From Bacteroidota bacterium (GTDB lineage Bacteria; Bacteroidota; Bacteroidia; Chitinophagales; Chitinophagaceae): a stretch of 11,181 bases of DNA. Positions 1-5,715 of the stretch are shown here, one piece after another (position 1 is the first letter of the stretch; every line of letters starts with the position of its first letter). Position numbers and translations under genes: made by a program. The DNA lies in NCBI GenBank assembly GCA_023415275.1, contig JAEZLJ010000174.1:1-11181 (forward strand), given 5' to 3'. The notes beneath the pieces were generated by a model that saw only the letters and a list, made by a program, of their open reading frames with translations, was not told where the DNA came from and ran no database searches.

Positions 1-615
1 GGCCTCTCTTACCCAAAGGTCCATGATGCCACCATCTCCTACCAGGTCGTCTTCTACAATAAGAATAAAACAAGCATGGGGTTGAGGTCGCTCATAAGCA
101 GAGGTAGATTTTTTTAATACACCATCAACAGCATCTACATAATAATGGCCCTGGGGTTTACCCTTGATACCATAGCTCTCATACAAACCTGTATTGAACC
201 ATTGTGGGGAATTAGGCACACACATCTGGTTGAGGATACTATATACCAGCTCCTCGTAAAAGATCTGCGCATCATCAAAGCTGGCAAAATAACCATAGCG
301 CTCACCCCACACTCTCCAACAATTGGCCATACGGTGGGCCACCTGCTTCACAGAGGTTTCTCTTCCCAATGATCCATCGGGCTGCGGCACGCCTGCTTTT
401 CTAAAATACTTCTGGGCAAGGATGTCAGTAGCAATCTGGCTCCATTGTTTCGGCACCTCTACATTGGTCATCTCGAAAACAACTTCTCCGCTGGGATTGC
501 GGATCACCGATGTCCGGTAATCATACTCAAACTGGTCGAATACGTTAATATCTTCTCTGGTGTACTTACGGGTGAACGTAAGTCCTTTTTTAGTTGCTCT
601 GTTTTCACTTGCCAT
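1..615 (-). CDS. nrdJ: Adenosylcobalamin-dependent ribonucleoside reductase, class II (N-terminal part)
   Basis: Class II reductase converting ribonucleotides to deoxyribonucleotides with a B12-derived radical, so it works with or without oxygen. Only the first 205 codons are in the window; the frame is open at position 1, and NrdJ proteins are usually several hundred residues longer. Family signatures seen: QVAHRMANCWRVWGERYGYF at about residues 91-110, LNQMCVPNSPQWFNTGLYES at about 128-147, and QGHYYVDAVDG at 155-165. HACFI at 180-184 carries Cys182, by family comparison the first cysteine of the redox-active pair. The ATG at 613-615 opens MASENRATKKGLTF; no Shine-Dalgarno is visible, only an A-rich leader. 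A DnaA-box match lies about 100 bp upstream. The radical-site and C-terminal cysteines are outside the window, so integrity of the full gene cannot be judged. Confidence 0.93.
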   Translation of the reverse strand, partial: MASENRATKKGLTFTRKYTREDINVFDQFEYDYRTSVIRNPSGEVVFEMTNVEVPKQWSQIATDILAQKYFRKAGVPQPDGSLGRETSVKQVAHRMANCWRVWGERYGYFASFDDAQIFYEELVYSILNQMCVPNSPQWFNTGLYESYGIKGKPQGHYYVDAVDGVLKKSTSAYERPQPHACFILIVEDDLVGDGGIMDLWVREA

Positions 616-717
616 AGCTGCTTTGTTTTAAAAGGTTTTGGTGGTTTTTTTAAAATTGTGGTGGACGACGAAAATATCTTTACAAGTCCGAAAAATGAAG
701 CCAGAGATATGCACAAC

Positions 718-726
718 TGTGGATAA
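718..726 (-). promoter_or_regulatory. Perfect DnaA-box match upstream of nrdJ
   Basis: The minus strand reads TTATCCACA, identical to the consensus high-affinity DnaA box, about 103 bp upstream of the nrdJ start codon and in the same orientation as nrdJ. DnaA is known to regulate the class I nrdAB operon in E. coli, so a role in tying deoxynucleotide supply to replication is plausible. A single 9-mer can arise by chance and the binding preference of this organism's DnaA is not known. Confidence 0.4.
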
Positions 727-963
727 ACCACGTGTGAAAAATGCTACTTCAAGCCAGTGGCTCAATGCGTGATTTTACGATATAAAAAAATCTTTTTTGA
801 CCGATTTTTTTTGGCAGGCAAAAGAAAAAACCCTACTTACCAGTAGAATGGATACCGCCACAGGTATTATCCAGGAGATAGTTTCTTAAACTTCATTTTC
901 CTCCCTTTCTATAACGTAAAACCATACCCACTGAGTACAGGATTCATGAATAATTACTGTGGA

Positions 964-995
964 TTAGCCCCAATGGGAAAAGTTTTGCATTTTTG
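964..995 (+). promoter_or_regulatory. Candidate Bacteroidota promoter for the GGGP synthase gene
   Basis: TTAG at 964-967 (one mismatch to the -33 TTTG) is followed after 20 nt by CATTTTTG at 988-995 (one mismatch to the -7 TAnnTTTG). Transcription would start near 1001, giving a leader of about 15 nt before the ATG at 1017. This argues against the upstream in-frame TTG at 993 as translation start, since it would lie inside the -7 element. Confidence 0.4.
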
Positions 996-1016
996 CACGA
1001 CATAGCCTTACGAATA

Positions 1017-1769
1017 ATGATGCCTGTTTACCAATCGTTACTGGATAAAAAAAAGAGCGGATATAAATCTTTCGCGGTGTTGATAGATCCCGATAAAGTC
1101 ACTTCGGATTCATTACTGGAAACAGTGCACCTGGCAGTGCAAGCTAAGGTTGATTATATTTTTGTGGGTGGCAGCCTGGTCATCTCTGACCACCTGGATG
1201 CTTGCATACGCCAGATCAAAGAGGCTTGCTCCATTCCTGTATTATTATTCCCAGGCAGTCCTTCACAGATCAGCAAACAGGCAGATGCCTTGCTTTATCT
1301 TTCGCTCATCTCAGGTCGTAATGCCGATTACCTCATTGGCCAGCATGTGATCTCAGCGCCCTTTGTTAAAAGCAGCGGCCTGGAAATTATTCCTACCGGC
1401 TATATGGTCATTGACGGTGGCGCAGCAACAACAGTCTCTTACATTAGTAATGCCAGTGCTATGCCTGCAGACAAACCCGAAATAGCCATGTGCACAGCCA
1501 TGGCAGGAGAAATGCTCGGCATGAAGTTGATCTATATGGATGCCGGTAGTGGTGCTAAAAAAGCCATTACTGAAACCATGATCAGCACGGTGGCTAATCA
1601 CATAGAAGTTCCGCTTATTGTTGGGGGTGGCATACGCGATGCTGAAAAAGTATACCTGAATTGCAAAGCAGGCGCTGATGTCATTGTAGTGGGTAATGCC
1701 ATTGAAAAAGACGCATCACTGATCATGGAAATGGCCAATGCTATCCATGCTGTTCCGGCAAAGATTTAA
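1017..1769 (+). CDS. Geranylgeranylglyceryl phosphate synthase-like prenyltransferase (GGGPS/PcrB family)
   Basis: TIM-barrel prenyltransferase family that joins a polyprenyl diphosphate to sn-glycerol-1-phosphate through an ether bond, the first committed step of archaeal-type lipids; related enzymes occur in Bacteroidota. Family motifs seen, numbered from the ATG at 1017: LIDPDK at 22-27 (Mg/diphosphate side), YIFVGGSL after the next helix, LFPGSPSQIS, then YMDAGSGAKKA, PLIVGGGIRD and GADVIVVGNAIE, the last three being phosphate-binding loops of the barrel. The length of 250 residues fits the family. The frame can be extended to a TTG at 993, but that codon overlaps the likely -7 promoter element; the ATG at 1020 is an equally possible start. 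No Shine-Dalgarno is visible. It stands alone and converges on the M28 peptidase gene. Chain length of the prenyl substrate cannot be decided by eye. Confidence 0.9.
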   Translation: MMPVYQSLLDKKKSGYKSFAVLIDPDKVTSDSLLETVHLAVQAKVDYIFVGGSLVISDHLDACIRQIKEACSIPVLLFPGSPSQISKQADALLYLSLISGRNADYLIGQHVISAPFVKSSGLEIIPTGYMVIDGGAATTVSYISNASAMPADKPEIAMCTAMAGEMLGMKLIYMDAGSGAKKAITETMISTVANHIEVPLIVGGGIRDAEKVYLNCKAGADVIVVGNAIEKDASLIMEMANAIHAVPAKI

Positions 1770-1787
1770 TGAAATTAAGGACATAAA

Positions 1788-1813
1788 AAAAGAGACAACA
1801 TAGTGTCTCTTTT
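1788..1813. terminator. Bidirectional intrinsic terminator
   Basis: A perfect 10-bp stem, 1788-1797 (AAAAGAGACA) with 1804-1813 (TGTCTCTTTT), closes a 6-nt loop. It is flanked by an A-run on the left and T-run on the right, so it can act on both strands. It sits 19 bp after the stop of the GGGP synthase gene and 21 bp after the stop of the convergent peptidase gene. Confidence 0.85.
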
Positions 1814-1833
1814 ATCAATAAGGAAGTAATGAT

Positions 1834-3123
1834 TTATTTCAGGTCTTCTGTCTTTACCCTCGTTGGCGTATCCACCCCATTGATGATAGATTTGCTACTG
1901 GCTGCAATAGCTTCTATAATGGCTGCCATGTTTTCCATATCCAGTGTTTTCACTTCATCACTGGCCTGGTGATAATTGGGTTCATCATCCATTTTAGAAG
2001 TGGATATAGTATGTGCAGGTACGCCTAATCTTGCCAGTGTAGCATTGTCTGAGCGGTAAAACAAATTCTGATCGGTATAAGGATCGGGGTGAAAAGTAAA
2101 AGAAGTACCCTGCAAGTTCTTTTGCAGAATCTCACCCATATTAGTCTTTTCATAACCTGTTATATAGGCCGAATTCCTGCCCCATTTACTTTCTGTTCCT
2201 ATCATTTCGATATTGAACATCGCCATCACTTGCGCCGGATCATATTGTTTGGAGAAATACTGGGATCCAAATCCTCCAATTTCTTCTGCTGTAAAGGCAG
2301 CGAACACCAGGGTGCGTTCGTTATTATTTAATTTTTTGAAATGGTTAGCCAGCAGAATAACGGCAGTAGTTCCAGCCGCATCATCATTGGCGCCATTATA
2401 AATACTATCACCGTTTTGTGGTTTGCCTATTCCCAAATGATCGTAATGGCCCGAAAAGATTACATATTCACTCTTGCGGCTTTTTCCAGGCAGTAAACCT
2501 ACCACATTGGCAAACTTAGATTCTTCAAGAGCCTGCTCAGCTTTGAATTTAAATTCCTTCGGCTGATACATACCTAATACAAATACTAAGTTGGCTGATT
2601 CCTTTTTCTCTCCCTTAAAATAAGGGCGGCGAATGCCATTCAATCTTCCAAACATTTTACTAAAGCTGGTATCTATCATCACAATCGCATTCTTTTTCAA
2701 AGCCATGATTTCGGTTACCCGTTTCCGAAAGTCCTCGCCTTGCTTCACATATACTTGCTCATACCCTGACTTTTCATCTACCTTCAGCTCACTTTCCTGC
2801 GTCACCACCACCAGGTTTTTAGGATCCACCTCCTTGTCATCGACCTCGCCTTTTACAGATTTGATCCTCGTGCGCACCATGGTAAACTCCTGCAGGTAAC
2901 TATCACCATTCACAGGTTGCAAACCTGCTTTTTTGAATTCAGCTGCAATGAACTGGGCGGCCTTTTCTATATCGGGTGTACCTGCCTTCCGGCCACGCAT
3001 CTCGTCAGAGGCCAGGGCTGTCTCCACACGCTCCACCTCCTTTACGTTAATAACACCATTAGTATGCTGGGCGCAGGCAATACAGCTTGCACCAATGCTG
3101 AAAAGCAAAAACACTTTCTTCAT
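1834..3123 (-). CDS. Secreted M28-family zinc metallopeptidase
   Basis: Predicted exported aminopeptidase/peptidase with a two-zinc active site. A signal peptide is seen at residues 1-18: MKK, a hydrophobic core, then A16-C17-A18 before Gln19, which suits signal peptidase I. Cys14 and Cys17 are near the cleavage site but do not form a canonical lipobox. The middle region (about 85-210) separates the N-terminal segment from the catalytic core, as in M28 proteins with an inserted domain. Active-site motifs: SGHYDHLG (His226, with Asp228), NGANDDAAGT (Asp247), FTAEEIGGFGS (Glu280 general base, Glu281 ligand), NIEMIG (Glu306 where Asp is more usual) and NYHQASDE (His385). All five ligand positions are filled, so the enzyme looks intact. 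It begins 61 bp after the response regulator stop on the same strand and may share its transcript. The natural substrate is unknown. Confidence 0.88.
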   Translation of the reverse strand: MKKVFLLFSIGASCIACAQHTNGVINVKEVERVETALASDEMRGRKAGTPDIEKAAQFIAAEFKKAGLQPVNGDSYLQEFTMVRTRIKSVKGEVDDKEVDPKNLVVVTQESELKVDEKSGYEQVYVKQGEDFRKRVTEIMALKKNAIVMIDTSFSKMFGRLNGIRRPYFKGEKKESANLVFVLGMYQPKEFKFKAEQALEESKFANVVGLLPGKSRKSEYVIFSGHYDHLGIGKPQNGDSIYNGANDDAAGTTAVILLANHFKKLNNNERTLVFAAFTAEEIGGFGSQYFSKQYDPAQVMAMFNIEMIGTESKWGRNSAYITGYEKTNMGEILQKNLQGTSFTFHPDPYTDQNLFYRSDNATLARLGVPAHTISTSKMDDEPNYHQASDEVKTLDMENMAAIIEAIAASSKSIINGVDTPTRVKTEDLK

Positions 3124-3184
3124 GTACAGGATTTATCCGGTTAATAAGTTGAATAAGAAATAATAAACTGGAAACTGGGCCTCC

Positions 3185-3919
3185 TTAAAGACTCATCATC
3201 TCTTTGAACTTTACAGTTTGCCTGCGGCTCACTTCTATCTTTTCTCCACCTTTCAGTTCCAGCAATAAGCCCCCATTGAAATAAGGCTCTATTTTATCAA
3301 TCATGCGAAGGTTGACAATATGTTTGCGGTTGGCCCTGAAAAACACTTTTTCATCCAGTCTTTCTTCCAGGGCATTAAGTGACTTTAATATCAATGGCTT
3401 ATTGGCACCAAAAAATACTTTGGCATAATTACCCACACTTTCAAACAGGCGTACCTCTGCCAGCTTTACAAACCAGCAGCGCTCCCCATCCTTCACAAAC
3501 ACCTGGTCATGTTCGCTCAGGATACTGTTATTCTCTGTGGTTTGATGTGTACGTTCTGTATTGACACCACCAGCTGATCTTTTTAGTTTTTCCAGTGCAT
3601 CAGCCAGGCGCCTGGGCTCCACAGGCTTCAGCAGGTAATCAAGTGCATTCACTTCAAAAGCCTTCAATGCATATTCATCATAAGCCGTGGTAAAAATCAC
3701 CTGGGGCGCATGGTCCAGCTCTGACAAAAGATCAAAGCCTGTCTTGCCGGGCATTTGTATATCCAAAAAGATAAGATCTGGATTCAGGGCTTCCACCTTG
3801 TGCAGGCCTTCTTCAGCATTGGATGCTTCATCAATGATCTCAATTTCTGGAAACTCCTGCAGCAACTTGCGCAATTCGGCACGGGCCAGGCGTTCATCAT
3901 CTATTAATATGGCTCTCAT
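3185..3919 (-). CDS. LytTR-type response regulator
   Basis: DNA-binding response regulator partnered with the kinase encoded just upstream. The receiver domain (residues 1-115) has the acidic pair Asp7-Asp8, phosphoacceptor Asp53 in LIFLDIQMPG, Thr77 in IFTTAYDEYA and Lys98 in YLLKPV. A polar linker (about 116-136) leads to a LytTR DNA-binding domain (about 138-244), recognised by VRLFESVGNYAKVFF, FFRANRKHIVNL and the C-terminal EVSRRQTVKFKEMM. The length of 244 residues is typical of the LytR/AlgR group. The ATG at 3917-3919 follows the kinase stop by 85 bp, a gap that contains a small hairpin. Its stop codon is immediately followed by AAGGAGG on the coding strand. Target genes are unknown; LytTR proteins usually bind paired short direct repeats. 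Confidence 0.94.
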   Translation of the reverse strand: MRAILIDDERLARAELRKLLQEFPEIEIIDEASNAEEGLHKVEALNPDLIFLDIQMPGKTGFDLLSELDHAPQVIFTTAYDEYALKAFEVNALDYLLKPVEPRRLADALEKLKRSAGGVNTERTHQTTENNSILSEHDQVFVKDGERCWFVKLAEVRLFESVGNYAKVFFGANKPLILKSLNALEERLDEKVFFRANRKHIVNLRMIDKIEPYFNGGLLLELKGGEKIEVSRRQTVKFKEMMSL

Positions 3920-3938
3920 GAATTCTTTTTAGTTTTTG

Positions 3939-3957
3939 CACGGGCATTGATCCCGTG
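3939..3957 (-). other. Small hairpin in the kinase-regulator intercistronic gap
   Basis: CACGGG (3939-3944) pairs perfectly with CCCGTG (3952-3957) across a 7-nt loop. In the direction of transcription the hairpin is followed by an A-rich stretch and then the regulator ATG about 20 nt on. There is no T-run after it on the minus strand, so it does not look like a terminator for the kinase gene. A role in mRNA processing or translation of the regulator is possible but is inference. Confidence 0.4.
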
Positions 3958-4004
3958 GTGATGGTTGTTTATTAAGAGTCGCTAATTTATAATTTTATTA
4001 CACC

Positions 4005-5039
4005 TCATGCCGGTATCAGCACCTTCGCTTCCACCAGTTCCCTATTCAATTGCTGTATCTGGAATCTTGCCTTGTCGCCATACAGCAGCTCCAGCCTGTC
4101 CTGTGTGCTTGATAAACCAAATCCGCCATGCGAAGCCCCACCATTCAGGTGCCCCGTATTCTGCACGGCCAGTTCATGGTAGTTCTCCTTAAAATCACTG
4201 ATGATCTTTACCACCCCTCCTTTCACTTGCCTGCTAATGCCATGTTTGATGGCATTCTCCACCAGCGTTTGCAACATCATCGGCGGCACTTGCTGACCCA
4301 GGGTATCATCGTCAATATCATACTCTACCTGCAGCCTGTCTTCAAAACGCATATGTTCCAGCGCCAGGTAATCCTTCACAATTTTCAATTCCTCCTCAAG
4401 CGATACAGTCTCTCCTTTTTCAGCCTGTAAACTGCTTCGTAATATATTACTCAGTTCAGTAATAGCCCTTCGTGCCCTTGCCGGGTTTTCATCTATCAGT
4501 GCCCTGATACTGTTAAGGGCATTGAAAATAAAATGTGGGTTGATATGAGCTTTAATCGTCTTTAACTCCAGCGATTTAACCAGGGCTTCCAGTTGCAGTG
4601 TGTCCAGTTGCTGCTTACGGCTCTTGGCCACATAATGATACATGAAGTAAATACTATTCCAGATGAACAGTAAAACAAACGAGGAAGAAAGATTATAAAA
4701 AAAATGCACATGGAAAGGAGCAGGCTTTCCTGTTGGATAAAAATTATAGTAAGCCTCAAAAGGGGTTTGCACCAGGCTGAAAAACGATGCAAATAAAAGA
4801 GTGAGGATGAGCAGGAAAATGATCTGCTGGTTGATGGGCCTTAATAAAAGAGCGTTCTTTCGAATGATCTGGCGCATGCAATGAGAGCTGATGATTCCTA
4901 TTTCCAGGAAAAACAACAAGCGACACAGCATGGTACCTTTAAATTGCCCAAAAATGAAGGCAAAGAAAATATTAATGATACCAAATAGTCCCCAACCCAC
5001 TATTTGAAAGGTCCAGTATCTGTTCAGCTTAAACTGCAT
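4005..5039 (-). CDS. Membrane sensor histidine kinase, LytS/YehU-like (HisKA_5 type)
   Basis: Sensor kinase that passes phosphate to the adjacent LytTR regulator. Numbering from the ATG at 5037-5039 (344 residues): four hydrophobic segments at about 12-32, 39-55, 71-92 and 112-137 form the sensor module, with no extra recognisable input domain. A short helical linker (about 138-160) leads to the phosphoacceptor motif IKAHINPHFIFNALNSIRAL, with His169. The ATPase part shows LQTLVENAIKHG (N box, Asn262) and HGGFGLSSTQDRL (G box, about 304-316). The frame also opens at an upstream TTG (5054), but the ATG gives the usual family N-terminus (MQFKLNRYW) and is preferred. It heads the group kinase, regulator, possibly peptidase. 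A promoter candidate lies about 40-70 bp upstream. The signal sensed is unknown. Confidence 0.93.
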   Translation of the reverse strand: MQFKLNRYWTFQIVGWGLFGIINIFFAFIFGQFKGTMLCRLLFFLEIGIISSHCMRQIIRKNALLLRPINQQIIFLLILTLLFASFFSLVQTPFEAYYNFYPTGKPAPFHVHFFYNLSSSFVLLFIWNSIYFMYHYVAKSRKQQLDTLQLEALVKSLELKTIKAHINPHFIFNALNSIRALIDENPARARRAITELSNILRSSLQAEKGETVSLEEELKIVKDYLALEHMRFEDRLQVEYDIDDDTLGQQVPPMMLQTLVENAIKHGISRQVKGGVVKIISDFKENYHELAVQNTGHLNGGASHGGFGLSSTQDRLELLYGDKARFQIQQLNRELVEAKVLIPA

Positions 5040-5077
5040 ATGCAAATGTACCAAGCAGGGTTTGTAACGAGGTTGCG

Positions 5078-5109
5078 TAAATATACCAGTGGAAGATAAG
5101 TTTTACAAA
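5078..5109 (-). promoter_or_regulatory. Candidate Bacteroidota promoter for the kinase-regulator genes
   Basis: On the minus strand TTTG (5109-5106) is followed after exactly 20 nt by TATATTTA (5085-5078), one mismatch from the -7 consensus TAnnTTTG. The start would fall near 5071, leaving a leader of roughly 30 nt. A second perfect -7 match, TACATTTG (5050-5043), sits only 3 nt before the ATG and has no -33 partner, so it is less likely to be used. Confidence 0.45.
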
Positions 5110-5319
5110 TGGAATAATACGAAAGAAATCAAACCCACCAAAAGCTGCTGAACTGAATTATTGCCCTTTCGATCCCGGTGGACTTTGAATATTCCAGAGA
5201 TTTACTAAGCCAACTTTTCAAAAAGACTACATCTTAAAAAGGTCATTGATCCTTAATAATTAATGAGATCTTATCCTCGGCACCAGCCCGGTTTTCTCAG
5301 TACAAGACAAGCTGTCAAA

Positions 5320-5451
5320 AGCCAACCAAAGGAAGGGATATTTCATAGATATTCCATAGATGAGCCATAGATATCCCATAGATATTCCAACGATATAAGG
5401 GTTGGAACATCTATGGAACATCTATAGTTGATGTATGAAATAGCGTTGGCT
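5320..5451. repeat. Palindromic array of 11-bp repeats
   Basis: Four tandem units of 11 bp begin at 5344, 5355, 5366 and 5377 (consensus CATAGATATTC), with a degenerate fifth at 5388. After a short turn, inverted units begin at 5405 and 5416 (GAACATCTATG/A), with a degenerate third at 5427. As a result 5350-5391 pairs with 5401-5442 in an inverted repeat with 35 of 42 positions complementary (one as G-T) around a 9-nt loop. Shifting by one unit gives a perfect 9-bp pairing, TATTTCATA (5339-5347) with TATGAAATA (5434-5442). An outer 7-bp repeat, AGCCAAC (5320-5326) and GTTGGCT (5445-5451), brackets the whole. The 11-bp spacing is close to one DNA turn. It could be a multi-site operator, a structured RNA or a small palindromic repeat element; the sequence does not decide. 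Confidence 0.75.
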
Positions 5452-5715
5452 GAAATAGGGATTTAAGCGTTTTTTGGCCTATTTAATTCAAAAACAAAGG
5501 CCCTTTCCAGGTATAGAGGTCTTTCTGTCCGTTTTTTACATCCTGCACCTGGATTTGACTTATTTCATAAGGCTACCTGCCAAAGGTCATAAGCGTATAG
5601 CGAGGAATAGATTTGTTTCGTATATCCAACCATATGACTCCGGTTTTGTTAACCTTTTAAAGGATAGCCTCATTTGCCAAAAAAGTAAATATTTTTACAG
5701 CTTTAAACATCCTTA

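Larger units (their letters stand above)
616..1016. other. Divergent intergenic region between nrdJ and the GGGP synthase gene
   Basis: About 400 bp with no credible gene; the short ORFs here lack family resemblance and are AT-rich. It must hold promoters for both flanking genes, which diverge. Contents seen: a perfect DnaA-box match at 718-726; an AT-only-like hairpin in which 784-792 (AAAAAAATC) pairs with 803-811 (GATTTTTTT); a small inverted repeat ATACC/GGTAT at 852-856 and 863-867; and a one-mismatch DnaA-box-like site at 958-966 next to the likely promoter of the rightward gene. No clear cobalamin riboswitch or paired NrdR boxes were recognised. Confidence 0.6.
5040..5715. other. Long divergent intergenic region between kinase and dxs
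   Basis: About 676 bp with no convincing gene. An 80-codon open frame at 5474-5716 starts with TTG, runs into the dxs start and has no recognisable family, so it was not called. The left part holds the kinase promoter candidate (5078-5109). The middle holds a palindromic array of 11-bp units (5320-5451). The right part (5452-5715) must carry the dxs promoter, but no good TTTG/TAnnTTTG pair was found; TATTTTTA at 5690-5697 is the nearest -7-like match and lacks a properly spaced -33. Confidence 0.6.

Noticed and set aside
504..731. 75-codon minus-strand frame overlapping the nrdJ start
   Set aside because: It lies in another frame across the nrdJ N-terminus and its upstream region; nrdJ explains the coding signal and the extra part is low-complexity, lysine-rich sequence.
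616..1016. Possible cobalamin riboswitch linked to B12-dependent NrdJ
   Set aside because: No B12-box-like conserved core was recognised; a covariance-model search would be decisive, and B12 riboswitches normally precede B12-independent isozymes or B12 uptake genes.
3178..3184. AAGGAGG (minus strand) right after the response regulator stop
   Set aside because: It matches a Shine-Dalgarno perfectly but lies more than 50 nt from the peptidase ATG, with no start codon at proper spacing; probably chance.
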